From contig AP026545.1 of assembly GCA_026075535.2 (NCBI GenBank), positions 10,416,001 to 10,480,000 on the forward strand: 64,000 nt of DNA. Reading direction: 5' to 3'. This document shows positions 42,131 to 54,109 of the stretch, in pieces. This DNA is from Tricholoma matsutake. Lineage: Eukaryota > Basidiomycota > Agaricomycetes > Agaricales > Tricholomataceae. Position 1 is the first letter of the stretch. The number at the start of each line of letters is the position of its first letter. The notes below the pieces were generated by a model that was given only the letters and a program-made list of their open reading frames with translations, did not search any database and was not told where the DNA came from. The translations under genes were made by a program, and so were the position numbers.

Positions 42131-44608
42131 TTGTCAGTTTCAGTAGTTTAATACCTAAAAGTTTTGTTAGTAACAGAAAAAATAAATGAGATGAGAACAA
42201 AAACTCGCCCGTGGCAAGAGACATCGTCGACGTCTCTTGGACTCCCTTTCTGTATTATAATCACATTCACCTTCCAATCTTGTTCCCTCCTCCTTGTATG
42301 CAAGTGATGTGGAACTCAGAATGAGAATGTTGAGACCTGTATGCGAGGGGAACATTCCAAATGAGAGTCAATATATGCCGTGAAGAATTGATGAACCCGA
42401 TGTTGAGTTTCCAAAGAGAAAGTGATGGAAAAAAAGTCCATCCAGTTACAGAACCTCTAGCAAAGTCTGGAAAAATGGAAAAGAGTGAAATAAAGCGTCG
42501 TGAATGTGGGGCCGTGGCAGAATGGCGCAAATAACGTTAGTGTTTGTGTGCCTGTACACTCGGATTCAGTAATGGAGACGCCAAGTAATGATCTCCTGCC
42601 GTCGAACTTGTATGTGCATTGATACTTGCTGGGCACAGGTGACTCACATCAAGCCATGAGAGGAGGGCTTGATGATGCTTGAGTGCAGCTTGATAAATGT
42701 GTCAGGCGTTCAATGAATCGTCTTTGTCACATGTGCACATGAGCATGTTCAGATAAACATTGAATGATGCGCTTGCTGCCTACAACTTGGGGTCTCCTAC
42801 TGCTGCCTATCTTTACTAGTCGACGAGTGTAATCAGCAAACCCAGGGCCTAGATGAATCCAACCCCTGCTATGGACCAAATTATCACCCATCTAACTGAG
42901 ATCGCTCGCCTGGTACCCACTCAGAGCATTTCTATTGATCTGATTCATGCAGTCTACCCAGAGGGTTAGTATCTCTTTCATAATGTCACATATTCGCTGG
43001 TTTCATCTGTTCAAGTAGATCTAAGCCCGAAACAGTCAAAAGGTGTCAACTTATTGCTCATAATTGTAAGTCCTTGCTGCAGATTCGACAGCTTATAGAT
43101 AACCTGTTTCTTCCAGATCGTTGATTGGTACTTGGGTTTGGTCAGAGTGTTCAATGATAGGATCAGCGAGAAGGAAAGGATGATCGCAAAGATGGACCTA
43201 TAAGCTTTGGATTAATTCCCCTGAACAATGTCTTGTGGTGTGTTGAAATTTGGTGAATCTTTAGCAGAATATCAGGGGACACAGGTTCAACACCTGTCTT
43301 GGACTCTTGGCTTGGACTTTGGCTCTGGCTCTTTCTGGACCAGTCTATTGTTAGTTGCAGTACAATTCCATAGTGCTTGCAAGACCACAGCTAGGAATAT
43401 GCCTGGATTATCTTCAGATCCACTTCTTGCTACTGCGAAGAAGGCTAGGACACTTGCAGCCAAATCAAAGTGGCATGGTAAACAGCATGAAGTACTAATA
43501 CCCGGTATGTGTGCTCACTGTTTCCTCTGATTGTTCAAATCAGTTCATACAATATCCTTAGGTCCCTCTGCCATTGCACCGAATGTCACACCAGATTCAG
43601 CTTAGAATTATCCTTCTCCAGTTTTTATGTTAAGCATGGAAATAATGTTATGAATAAAACTGATGAACATTTAGATTCCAACTGTGCTCCACCTGCTGGA
43701 GAGGCTGGACCATCAAGGTTTCAGTTAACCCCAGCATCTCATCCACAGACACTATCACAAATCCTGAATGACATCCATATATCTGTTCCTCCTGCTCTGT
43801 CTTCCCCCCCACCTGCCCACATCTCATCTGCCAGTACTCCAGTGTTTCCTTTTCCATGTACTCAAGGTGATGGTTGTTAGTATTTTGTGCAGTTCCAACA
43901 TTCAAATTCCTTACTGACTATATTCTTTGCAGCTGCATATTTTCCACCAAGAAGGTGAAGATCCTGAGCAGATCAAATTTTGAGATGCTCTGCTTCGACT
44001 TTGCACATACTCAACATCTTCATATGACTATGAGCTATTTTCCACCTGATTCTGGCCCAATCTTACACCAGAGGATCACACACACTTCAATGAGGTCTTG
44101 CACCTTTTACCAACTTGAGCTGCAGTGCATAATAGTAATGTGTATTGCACTTTATCCAAATCAATCTTGTGTCTAGTTTCCTAGACATAGTAGCATTTCG
44201 CTTTTGTTTGTTCCTGTTGTGCCAGGAAACCGCGAGGCGTGAAACTAGGTGTCCACTATATTGCATCTGCATTACCCCCTATGTCTGGGTCCAAAAATCT
44301 AAGTAATAGCTATAGTGCAAAGCGAGATATGAAGTAAACGAATTTCAGTCATAATATCTACAATCTAACAAGTATAGTAATAAGTCTGTTGGACTACGTA
44401 GCAAGTGTTTCATCACTGTATTCAACACATTATTGTGTTGGGGAGCTGTAATAGTATTTCATGTCCTGCACCAGGACTGGGTCAATTTATTCCAGGACCA
44501 GAAACAGTCCAGCATGTGTGTGTCCAGCATGTGTGTGGCCAGTATGTACATGTCCCGGTGCCAGAAAGAGTTGAGCGAGCCTGGGTTGAGAAGACCTGAT
44601 GATGAGTA
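42131..44608. other. Region without a supported gene
   Basis: Candidate frames include 42853-42966 + (MNPTPAMDQIITHLTEIARL), 43228-43530 + (MSCGVLKFGESLAEYQGTQV) and 43509-43880 +. They may be exons of one decayed plus-strand gene of 42.85-43.9 kb, with possible introns, but no domain is recognised and I cannot join them with confidence. Confidence 0.35.
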
Positions 44609-45560
44609 GTATAGCAGAGATTGTGACTTATCATTGCTGAAATCTCACAGAATTTTTCAGAATGGAAGTTTAGAGAGGGCTCATTTTGCCTAGTGAGCCA
44701 TACAGGCCTTTATGGCCTTCCACTGGACAAACAAACAATAGATAGATACTGGAAGGCACTCATTGTAGAAATCCAGAGCCAAGGAGAAAAGGAAATCCCC
44801 CCTCTAATTGAGTAAGCAGTGAAAATGTCTAGAAGATACTGGATCACCTCATATTATTTCAGGAACACTATTTAAAAGTGCAATGGTTTTACTCTAAAGA
44901 TGACATTAAGCAGGTCAGCCCTAAGGGTATCGACATATTAGATAGGTAATATATCATGGAATTCAGCTCATGAGATTCTACTGATATGGGTTCAGGCTCT
45001 TAAAAAATGGAGCTCAACAAGATCTTTATGCCTCAAACCATGAATCTATAATCAGCTCTGAAGGGATTGCAGGTGGGCTAGTTCTTTACCCCAGAACAAT
45101 TTGGACTGAAATACCTTTATAGCCTACCTACACAAGTGTGAAATTATAATACTCAACAATATACATCTTGACCACCCCCCAATTGTCACATATTTCTCCT
45201 GATATGAGTTGTCAGATATAAAATCTCTCTGGCTTATAATTGACATTACTTGGAAGATTTTTCTGGAACCACAAGGATCAGTGTCTTCAAGTATGTTGTT
45301 TCTGTAAAAGTTGGACTACTTACATTCACTGAATGGTATGAAAGGGGTCATCCAGACATTGCAGTCTAGAGACATGCATGGCACTGTGGAACCCTGATAT
45401 AAAAGAGCATAGATTTTGTTGGGAATGCAAAAGTTGGTTCCACACCACATGTCTCCCTAATGATGACATCACCACATAATCATAACATCTGGAAGTCATA
45501 TTCACAAAGAATTCTGATGTTCCAAGATGCATCCTTCAGAAAGTCAAAAAAACTTGCCCT
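44609..45560 (+). pseudogene. BAH - PHD finger protein remnant, copy 2
   Basis: The block aligns with 19018-19949 from TAGCAGAGATTGTGACTTAT to the end, with the same exon-intron order. BAH-like segments correspond to KYW...IVEI and VQWFYSKEDIKQV in copy 1. The PHD part at about 45400-45460 retains FCWECKSWFHTTCLPND-like coding in frame. Unlike copy 1 it continues to the right with KVKKTCPKVTS (about 45541), showing where copy 1 was cut. Several frame changes are present, for example ATAGAGCAT for the acidic residues of copy 1. The gene was therefore duplicated as part of a larger unit, perhaps carried by a transposon. Confidence 0.55.
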
Positions 45561-45989
45561 AAAGTCACTAGCATCATGTGACTGGGAGAATGAAGAATTG
45601 TGTCACTACAGTAACATTACACATTGGTGAGGTATGTTTGCAATTTCAATATTAAGTGCTTGGCTAGATGTCAGTTATCAAAATCTTATCCTGAAGAATT
45701 CCTTACTGCCTCCTTCTACTTGGACCCATGGTAGGTTTCTCATTGATCCTTCTTTTGTTTGTCTGTTTTCTTCTCCTTGTTTCTCTGTGCTTCATCTTTG
45801 TTGTGGGGGGTATTCAAGACATCTCTGGATTTGACCCTTCTCGATCATCCACTGACATCTTCATCATCACCAATGACCTCTCAAGTTGTTTGTTCTGTAA
45901 ATCATCCAACTCCTGGGCAATCTATGTCACTGCATTTGAACAATGCACAGTTTCAGATTGTAGCAAGATAAAAAGGTAAAGGTGGCAGA

Positions 45990-46420
45990 GCTGTCATCAG
46001 GGGAATCCTTCATGGAACATAATCTGGATACTGCATTATATGTTGGATGTGGAAAAATAAATGGCAACCAAACACCCCAGGTCATCAATAGTTCATCTAT
46101 TGCAAGTCAAAACAGGATCAGTTTGTGCACCATGCCATTGGCTGGATTCAGCTGAAAGAACAGTTCCAGTTTGAAAAATACCAATACTGCTGGAAATGTG
46201 GTCTTCCACAGAATGAATTCATTCCTATCACTCATCCAGTTTTCAAGCCAGGTGTCAAGTTGTTTTGTGCCTTTGATGACTATTGATATTGTACATCATC
46301 AATACAGAGGATATCTGGGCAAGAGCCTGCTCTGTTTTCTCAGGATTCAAAAGTAACATGTCTCTTGATGAGATAACAAAGTGGCTGACAAAGGAGGACA
46401 AGCCCCATTTATTTTAAAAT
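45990..46420 (+). pseudogene. Zinc-ribbon-like remnant with CWKCGLPQ motif
   Basis: In one frame the sequence reads DQFVHHAIGWIQLKEQFQF, EKYQYCWKCGLPQNEFIP, ITHPVFKPGVKLFCAFDDY, a TGA, and then SIQRISGQEPALFSQDSK; a shifted frame gives MSLDEITKWLTKEDKP. The Cys pair CWKC with an upstream CKSK and a downstream Cys suggests a zinc site. I associate this kind of segment with C-terminal regions of TE-linked RecQ/DEAD-type helicase genes of Agaricomycetes, but cannot verify that here, and no helicase motif is visible upstream. It follows the BAH-PHD copy on the same strand. Confidence 0.4.
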
Positions 46421-47125
46421 GGATGGGAATTGGTTATTTGGTGTTGGATTACATACAAAAAAGAATTTAATGGATAAGTAGAATTAATAATGAGCTTGGT
46501 ATATTAACCCAATTACAGTGTTAATAGTTTCCTGTTCATTCTAAGTAATGACTGATATTATATCATAATCTGCAACCCCCCCCCCCTACTGTCACACATT
46601 TTCCTGCACAGCATGGTGAAAACTGACATGGCCAATACACCTATTACTAGAAGACAGCACCTCAACAACTTATTAACACTACATAGACAAGCTAGAGAAA
46701 TTATCCATTCAAAGAATAATAATTACATAGATAGGCTGGACAGGGCCAGCACCAACATACAGGGTAGGTGGGGTGAGAAACATGTAACCCAAGGACATAA
46801 CATGACAGACTGTTGAATAGTCCACTCCCCAGGCAATCAAAAATTGAGAAAGGTGTTAAGGCACAGCAGGGTCATATGAGGAAGAACCCTGGTAACATGG
46901 CCGAAGCAATGAAACCTCTATACCTGCTGAGGCAGTCCAACTGTGCCAAAATCCCATTCCCCAATCCTCAATGCAAGGTTCAGGAGCATCCAGTCATCTG
47001 CCATGAAGCATGAGGGCATTCATGGAAACCCAAGCCACACATCCTGTTTCTGGGGTGGGTTACAAATAAAAATGATTGATTGCCATGTAAAACATGTAGA
47101 GGTACACTAAGTAAATATACAAATG
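46421..47125. other. Region without a supported gene
   Basis: Short plus-strand ORFs at 46613-46816 and 46813-47013 have no motif. A homopolymer C run (10 bases) lies at about 46577. Confidence 0.4.
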
Positions 47126-47640
47126 TAGGGAGGAACAACCAGAGAGGGGGTAACAACCAGAGAAGGGGGAACAACCAGAGAAGGGGGAACAACTAGAGAG
47201 GGGGGAACACCCAGAGAGGGGGGAACAATCAAAGAAGGTGGAACAACCAGAGAGGAGGGAACAACTAGAGAAGGGGGAACAACTAGAGAGGGGGACACAA
47301 CTAGAGAGGGGGGAACAACCAGAGAGGGGGAACAACTAGAGAGGGGGAAACAACAAGGGCAACTAGAGAGGGGGGCACAACCAGAGGGGGCAGAGCAACT
47401 AGAGAGGGGAGAACAACCAGAGAAGGGGGAACAACCAGAGAAGGGGGAACAACCAGAGAAGGGGGAACAACCAGAGAAGGGGGAATAACCAGAGAAGGGG
47501 GAACAACCAGAGAAGGGGGAACAACCAGAGAAGGGGGAACAACTAGAGAGGGGAGGACAACCACAGAGAGGGAACAGCCAGAGAGGGGGAACAACTAGAG
47601 AGGGGAACAAATAGAGAGGGGGGAAGAACCCAGACAACGA
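47126..47640. repeat. 18-bp minisatellite array, about 28 units
   Basis: The unit AACCAGAGAAGGGGGAAC varies mainly as AACTAGAGAGGGGGGAAC. Most units are 18 bp; a few have one-base losses. The purines are all on the plus strand apart from the C of each unit. Because 18 is divisible by three, both strands have long open frames (on the minus strand SLVVPP or SGCSPF repeats), which I treat as by-products. A short CpG-free, G-rich tail (GGGGGGGGGG at 47645) follows. Confidence 0.92.
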
Positions 47641-47929
47641 GATGGGGGGGGGGGGAAGAAAGAAAGAATGGGAAAAGATGAAAAGGATTGGATTGATATC
47701 AGTAAAGTATTCTAACTCAGCTTGACATGTGAATGATTTAGATGAATGTTGATGGACATTTGATGGGTGTCACTAGGCAACACCATCAGGAAAAACACTT
47801 TTGGACTCAGAATACTCCCAGGGTTCCTGACTGTTCTCAGGGTACCTGGCTCTTCCCAGGGCTTCTCAAAGTATCTCAATTCTACTTACACAAATCAAAA
47901 CTTCCATAATGCAAATGATACATCAACAT

Positions 47930-48735
47930 AAGCCTCTTGACTCACTGGGCCATTTGAACAACATGTAACTAGATTAGAATCAAATATAGGATCATGAGAA
48001 ACAAAGCAGAACTCACCGTGTTCTGCCAGACCCAAATTGTAACATCTGCAAAGCAAAAACTTCAAAATGTAGAAGAACAGATTGACTTAGGCCTGTCGTC
48101 TCACTGGGCCCTTCAAACGACATGTAATTAGATTAGAATCAAATATAAGATCATGAAAAACGAAGCAGAACTCACTGAGTTCTGCCATACCTATGTTGTA
48201 ACCCCTACAAAGTAAAAACTTTGAAATGCAAAAGAACGGATTGACGTAGGGCTCTTGTCTCACTGGGCCCTTCAAATGACATGTAAATAGATTAGAATCA
48301 AATATAGGATCATGAGAAACAAAGCACAACTCAACAAGTTCTACCATACCCAAATTGTAACCCCTGCAAAGTGAAAACATCGAAATGCGAAAGAACGAAT
48401 TGGCATAGGCCTCTTGTCTCACTGGGCCCTTTAAGCGACATGTAAATAGATTAGAATCAAATGTAAGATCATGAAAAACGAAGCAGAACTCATTGAGTTT
48501 TGCCATACCTAGTATGTTGTAACCCCTACAAAGTGAAAATGTCGAAATGCAAAAGAACAAATTGACGTAGGCCTCTCGTTGACACTTCAAACTACATGTA
48601 AATAAATTAGAATCAAATATAAGATCATGAAAAATGAAGCAGAACTCACCAAGTTCTGCCATATTCATGTTGTAGCCACTTTGAAATGAAAACATCAACA
48701 TACAAAAGGACAGCATATCATAGGCCTCTGTGCTC
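47930..48735 (-). repeat. 159-bp tandem satellite, about 5 units, open in one frame
   Basis: The landmark CTCACTGGGC occurs at 47941, 48100, 48259 and 48418, exactly 159 bases apart; a fifth, more diverged unit ends near 48735. Each unit also has ATTAGAATCAAATATA and GCAGAACTCA. On the minus strand the frame 48716-48087 stays open for 209 codons, with 53-residue repeats containing FCFVFHDLIFDSNLFTC and CRGYN. A coding role is not shown. The unit length being a multiple of three lets one open unit give an open array. Confidence 0.88.
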
Positions 48736-49160
48736 TGAATGACATGAATATTAGATTAGAAAAGATCACAAAGCAGAATGCATCAACTTGTTACAACTTT
48801 ACAAGTTGTAGGTCATGGTGTCATTTAGAATGGACTCAGATTTAGTGTGCACTGGCAAGTGAAGTGAAATCTCAAACATTTTATATAGAACTATGCTAGA
48901 TTAAACACGAGAGCAAAGCACAAAACACAGGGAAAGTATTGTGTCGGTAAGAGGGGTGGGAAACAACTTGGTCAGCCAAATTGTTTCCCACGAATCTTGG
49001 CATTTTTTGAAGAACTCCATGCCTTACCTGCAGTTGGACAAGGAGATTGCAGTCCTTGTTCATTACCTCAAGTTCCAACAGGTAGGGATCTGCATGGGTT
49101 TGGCATACCCATGAGGGAACAACACCAACAACACTAACAACACTAATGACAATGACAACG

Positions 49161-49165
49161 CTAGC
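49161..49165. other. Left target-site duplication CTAGC of the Copia element
   Basis: Identical to 54105-54109 directly after the right LTR. Confidence 0.9.
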
Positions 49166-49375
49166 TGTTGGGATAGGCAATCCAAGCCCGTGGTCTGAGG
49201 CCGGATGCTGGATATTATTAATAGAGCAGCTGTTTTGATGTGTGTTCTATTTATAGCACAGTTACATACAGCCGTAGTATAGGAGAAAGAATAATAAGTT
49301 CCTTGTCTCATTTCCCCCACTTGTCTCTAAGAGAATTAACTCTTCTCTGTTCGTTTCCCAGCCTGATTTCCAATA
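49166..49375 (+). repeat. 5' LTR of the Copia element
   Basis: TGTTGGGATAGG to TTTCCAATA. TATTTATAGC at 49250-49259 is a likely TATA box. Confidence 0.92.
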
Positions 49376-49387
49376 GGTTATGGGCCC
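49376..49387 (+). other. Primer-binding site, half initiator-tRNA-Met type
   Basis: GGTTATGGGCCC directly follows the LTR. It differs by one base from GGTTATGAGCCC, the complement of the anticodon-loop region of initiator tRNA-Met. Priming from a cleaved half-tRNA is known for several Copia elements. Confidence 0.7.
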
Positions 49388-49418
49388 TGGCGGATTTTTC
49401 TAGGCAACAATTACTACT

Positions 49419-50597
49419 ATGACAAATACTCCTGATGTCGAGGAGCAAGGGGAACAACAACAAGAGGAGGAATATTATACGTCCCCTAAACATGCCAAAA
49501 GGGTCTATCACAGCAGTACTAATGCGCTCACTGGAGAACTCAATGAAGATGAAGATTTACCATCTATCAAACAAATTTGTACCAAAGAATATTTGAATGT
49601 AAACAGAATCACTGATCGCGACCACTTGATGGATGAGAACTGGCACAAATGGAAAGAGAGGATGAAGAGGGTATTTTTCAATTGCAATATTACTGGGTAT
49701 GTTAGAGGGGATGTTGAATGCCCTAATGAGAGTATTGATCCTGAAGGTGCACGCAACTGGTACAAGAACGATTCTTGGGCACAACAAATTATTATTCATA
49801 ACATCACCTCCTCACAAATGAACCACGTTGGATCCAAGAACTCTGCAAAAGAAATGTACTCTGCACTTTCAGTAACTCATGAAAATAAGGCATATCAAAC
49901 TGTTAATCATATTCAATGCCTATTATACGAGACCAAATAACTCGATGCTGATGACCTCCTAAAACATCTGGATGTTCTCAAATCATATCGTGACCACATA
50001 AACAGATTTCCTAACAAGGAATTTCATGTCTCTGACACGTGCTTCAAAGCGATCATATCTGCATCCTTACCTTCATCGTGGCATACCTATGTTGAACCTT
50101 ATAATGGGAACACAAACAATCCAAGTGATCCCGACCTTAAACAGCCCTTAACCTCTGATGCATTTATTGGACTGTTACAGGAGGAATACAAGATACAGTT
50201 GACCAGATCTAATAATGGGAATAATAAAAATGGTACTATGGGGAGCATAAATCTGGTGAAAACCCAGAATGCTAACAGTGCTAGTAAATCCCTAGAACAT
50301 TGAATCTCTGATCGAAAATCCTCCTTATGGCCTTATTGCGATCATTGTAAACGTGCCAGACACTGGACAACCAAATGCCATAAATTTGAAGGGAACAAAT
50401 GTGGGAACTGTGGAAAGATCGGACATCAAGCAGACAAATGCTGGAGTAAGAAGAAGGTAAAGGACAAGGCAAAGAAGAAAAAGAAGGATGCAGAAGAAAC
50501 AAATGTGGCAGAAGAATATATTACATTCCAAGCAAATGAAGAGCAGTACAACTTTGATACCTATGATGCTTGTAATGCTGATGTGAATGATGAGTGA
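49419..50597 (+). pseudogene. Gag of the Copia element
   Basis: Starts at the ATG at 49419 with MTNTPDVEEQGEQQQEEEYY. The gag core includes DRDHLMDENWHKWKERMKRV and SAKEMYSALSVTHENKAYQT. A TAA at 49938-49940 interrupts; the frame continues with LDADDLLKHLDVLKSYRDHI, ISASLPSSWHTYVEPYNG and LLQEEYKIQLTRS. A TGA (50302-50304) follows LEH, then HCKRARHWTTKCH and the zinc knuckle CGNCGKIGHQADKC at 50400-50441. A lysine-rich linker leads to the protease. The stop positions separate otherwise well kept coding sequence, so the frame was lost recently relative to other remnants here. Confidence 0.88.
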
Positions 50598-53500
50598 TTG
50601 ATCTATTATGATTGGTTAGCAGACACGGCAACAACATCTCATGTTATGCATCAAAGAGAAGCATTTACTGATTACACACCTATGAGGAATATTTCCATAA
50701 CAGGTGTAGGCAGTAAAGAAGCATTAATTTCAGGGCACAGAACTGTTGAATTAAAATCAACATGCAATGGCACTGACTATATTCTATGTTTGCAGAACGT
50801 TCTTCATGTGCCTGGAACATGAAGTAATTTAATTTCATTGGGGCAATGGGATGCAGCTCGTGGACGCTACAATGGCAGGAATGGAATAATCACACTCATC
50901 ACAAAAGATGGAATGGCGGTAGCGCAAGGAACAAAAATATGCAAATGTCTATATCACATGAAGATGGTTATTAGACATCCCACATCATGCAATAAAAACC
51001 AACCTCATCAAACATTTGTCAGAAATAATATGCTACCTACATGGGGAACATGGCATCGACACTTTGGACATGTTGGATATACCGGGCTTCAAAAATTATT
51101 GGATGGAAAAATGGTTGATGGATTTATTGTGGACGAGGACTCCCCTAAGCCCGATTGTGTTGCATGCACAGAGGTGAAACAACATGTCAAACCAGTCCCA
51201 AAATCATCAATCAGAAATACCGAACCCAGTGAATTAACGCATATTGACTTATGGGGAAAGTACGCAATCCGATCAATCAATGGCAATCAATACTGCTTGT
51301 TATTTGTGGATGATGCCAAGAGATTTGCAACTGTCGAATGCATTAAGCAGAAATCTGATGCAGCACAAGCTGTAATAAATTATTTGGCACATTTGAAGAC
51401 TCAAGGGAGGAATCCAAAGGGTATTCAAATTGACAATGGGAAGGAATTTGTAAACGAGAAGTTGGAAAGTTGGTGCAAGGAATGCAGTATGGAAATTTGT
51501 TACACTGCACCATATTCACCTTCACAGAATGGTATTTCCAAATGGATGAACCGTACACTGGTTGAACTCTCTTGAGCAATGATAATCACCAATGACCTTC
51601 CCAAATTTCTCTGGGAATATGCGGTCCTGCACGCCGCTTATCTCTGTAATCGATCATTCACTAAACATTTGCCGAAATCTACACCATATGAAGGCTGGTA
51701 TAATAAAACACCAAACATCTCTCATTTATGTGAATTTGGTGCACCTGTATGGATTTTATTACAGGGACAACAGGTGGATCAAAAAATGCAGGCAAAATCC
51801 AAATGGTGTGTTTACATTGGTTTTGATGATGGCGCTGGGGCCGTAAAATATTATAATGCCAAAACACACAATGTCCTCACCTCAAGAAATTTCAAGCAGA
51901 TGACACTAACAGAATTGACTCCAACCCCCGAGGGTGTCAACATTACACCCGATAGTCAACGCGAGGGGGAGTCTGTGGGGGATGCGCCACCTATGGGTGT
52001 AACAGGCTTGGATGATATAACTCTGACTCTTGATCCTGGCAGCAAAAAGGGTAAAAGAAATTTATTGGAGGATGATATAGACATAAATGCTCCACAGAAG
52101 ACTCATGGGATTTGTATCAATTATAAAAACCTTCAAGATCCTTATTCAGTAGAAGAAAAGGAAGATAACTTTCTTACAATGGAAGAAGTTTATGCAATAA
52201 TTGCTGGAGATGAGATGATGAGCCTCAAGGATGCCAAGAATTCCCCCGATTGGCCAGAATGGGAAAATGCCATAAAAGCTGAACTCAATTTACTAAAAGA
52301 GAAGGGGACTTGGGAATTTGTTGAAAAACTGCCTGATGCAATCCCAATTGCTAATAAGTGGGTATTCATCAAGAAGCGTGACAAACAAGGAAAAGTAATC
52401 AGGTACAGAGCAAGACTCATGGCCAAAGGTTGCGTGCAATGTCCAGGTTACGATTATATGGAAACATTTTTGCCTGTGGTCAGAATGGACACTCTGCATG
52501 CAATTCTGGCTTTAGTACCGATGCAAAACCTTAAATTGCAACAAATGGATGTCAAAGGTGCATATCTCAACGGCACATTACATGAAGCTATCTACATGCG
52601 ACAACCTGAAGGATATGAAGATGGAACAGGCCGAGTTTGTAAGCTGATCAAACCATTATATGGATTAAAGCAAGCTGGATGCAAATGGAATAATGAACTT
52701 GATGGGAAACTCAAGAATCATGATTATCAATGCTTAACTTCAGATCCGTGTGCATATATTCGACAAGACGGTGGTGACTATGGTATTCTAACTGTCTGGG
52801 TTGACAACTTGCTTCTATTCGCATCATCAGATCAAATGATGGATCACATGAAGAATGCGCTAAGCTCAGAATGGGAAGTTACAGATCTAGGGGAACCACA
52901 CAAGATCGTCAGCATTGAAGTAACGTGTACCAACAATTCTATTTCCATTTCTCAACAAAAATATATTGAGAACCTTCTTTGCAAAGAAGAGATGCTGGAT
53001 GCGAACCCTGTCACCATGCCTATGGAGCCGAATATTAAATTTGCACCAAATCCAGACAACAATGAATTAAATCATAGCAATTCATATGCTAGATTGCTGG
53101 GGTGTTTACAATTCATCTCAAATTCCACAAGACCAGATATTAGCTTTGCAGTCAACAAACTAGCTGCTTACACTGCTAACCCAGGTCTTCAACACCATGG
53201 TGCAATAAAGCGGATACTCAGGTACCTAGCAGGTATGAAAACTCTGGGGATAGCTTATAGAAAAACCCCCAATGAAACTAATACTAATAACCTCTTCCAT
53301 GGTTATGCTGATGCCACTTTCACAAATGCCGATGACCATAAATCTGCTACTGGCTACATCTTCCTAGGATCAGGGGGAGCGATCATGTGGAAATCAAAGA
53401 AGTAAACCGTGATCGCACTTTCCTCAATGGAAGCAGAATATGTAGCTCTCTCAGAGGCTGGACGTGAAGCAACATGGCTCAGAAATTTGTATGGTGAACT

Positions 53501-53760
53501 CAGATTTCCTCAAAATTATCCAACTATTATTAAAGGCGACAACAATGGTTCTGTCGTATTAACCCACAACCTGCAATTCCATCAGCGATCAAAACACATT
53601 GCCTTATGTCATCATTGGGTCTGAGATCTTGTAACCAATAAAATACTCGATATTCAAAATTGTCGCAACCCAGAACAAACAGCAGACATATTAACAAAGG
53701 CACTACCGAGGCCCAAGTTTATGCAACATAGGGTGGAGATGGGAATAAAGTTGATTAAGT
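50598..53760 (+). pseudogene. Pol of the Copia element: protease, integrase, RT, RNase H
   Basis: Protease: WLADTATTSHVM near 50625. Pre-integrase: TWHRHFGHVGYTGLQKLL and CVACTEVK (H2C2, about 51050-51175). Integrase: LTHIDLWGKY, LFVDDAKRFA, IQIDNGKEF, SPSQNGISKWMNRTLVE. A TGA at 51573-51575 follows, and the frame then stays open for 608 codons (51579-53405). RT: WEFVEKLPDAIPIANKWVF, QMDVKGAYLNG, YGLKQAGCKWN, and TVWVDNLLLF in place of WVDD (Asn codon 52806-52808). RNase H: LFHGYADATFTNADD, SSMEAEYVALSEAGREATWL after TAA at 53403, GDNNGSVVL, and KHIALCHHWV followed by TGA (53622-53624) where HVRD-type Arg is expected. It ends with DILTKALPRPKFMQHRVEMG. Another TGA is at 50820-50822. Confidence 0.93.
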
Positions 53761-53887
53761 AACTCAGTAGCTTTCCTCGCGTGTGACTTGGTTTTTACCC
53801 ACAGGGTTTTCCACCACACGGAGGTTTTAATGCACCTGAAAGATAATCCAGTTAACCATTCCTAATAACTCAAACCATGCTTGGCTT

Positions 53888-53896
53888 AAAGGGGAG
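53888..53896 (+). other. Polypurine tract of the Copia element
   Basis: AAAGGGGAG directly before the 3' LTR. Confidence 0.85.
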
Positions 53897-54104
53897 TGTT
53901 GGGATAGGCAATCCAAGCCCGGTCTGAGGCCAGATGCTGGATATTATGAATAGAGCAGCTGTTTTGATGCATGTTCTATTTATAGCACAGTTACATACAG
54001 CCATAGTATAGGAGAAAGAATAATAAGTTCCTTGTCTTGTTTCCCCCACTTGTCTCTAAGAGAATTAACTCTTCTCTGTTCATTTCCCAGCCTGGTTTCC
54101 AATA
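53897..54104 (+). repeat. 3' LTR of the Copia element
   Basis: Matches the 5' LTR with a two-base deletion and several C/T or G/A changes; followed by the duplication CTAGC at 54105-54109. Confidence 0.92.
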
Positions 54105-54109
54105 CTAGC

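Larger units (their letters stand above)
49166..54104 (+). mobile_element. Complete Ty1/Copia retrotransposon, inactive
   Basis: A 4939-bp unit with LTRs of 210 bp (49166-49375) and 208 bp (53897-54104), flanked by CTAGC. Order on the plus strand: LTR, primer-binding site, gag with zinc knuckle, protease, integrase, reverse transcriptase, RNase H, polypurine tract, LTR. Integrase before RT defines the Copia group. The LTR ends are TGTTGG and CCAATA. The two LTRs differ at few positions, including a two-base indel (CCCGTGGTC versus CCCGGTC). It has at least six in-frame stops and a catalytic Asp to Asn change in RT, so it is dead. Confidence 0.96.

Noticed and set aside
47107..47637. Minus-strand ORF of 176 codons with SLVVPP / SGCSPF repeats
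   Set aside because: It is a by-product of the 18-bp minisatellite, since the period is divisible by three and several frames stay open.
47126..48735. Possible CRISPR-like array
   Set aside because: Units are contiguous tandem repeats with no unique spacers, and the DNA is eukaryotic.
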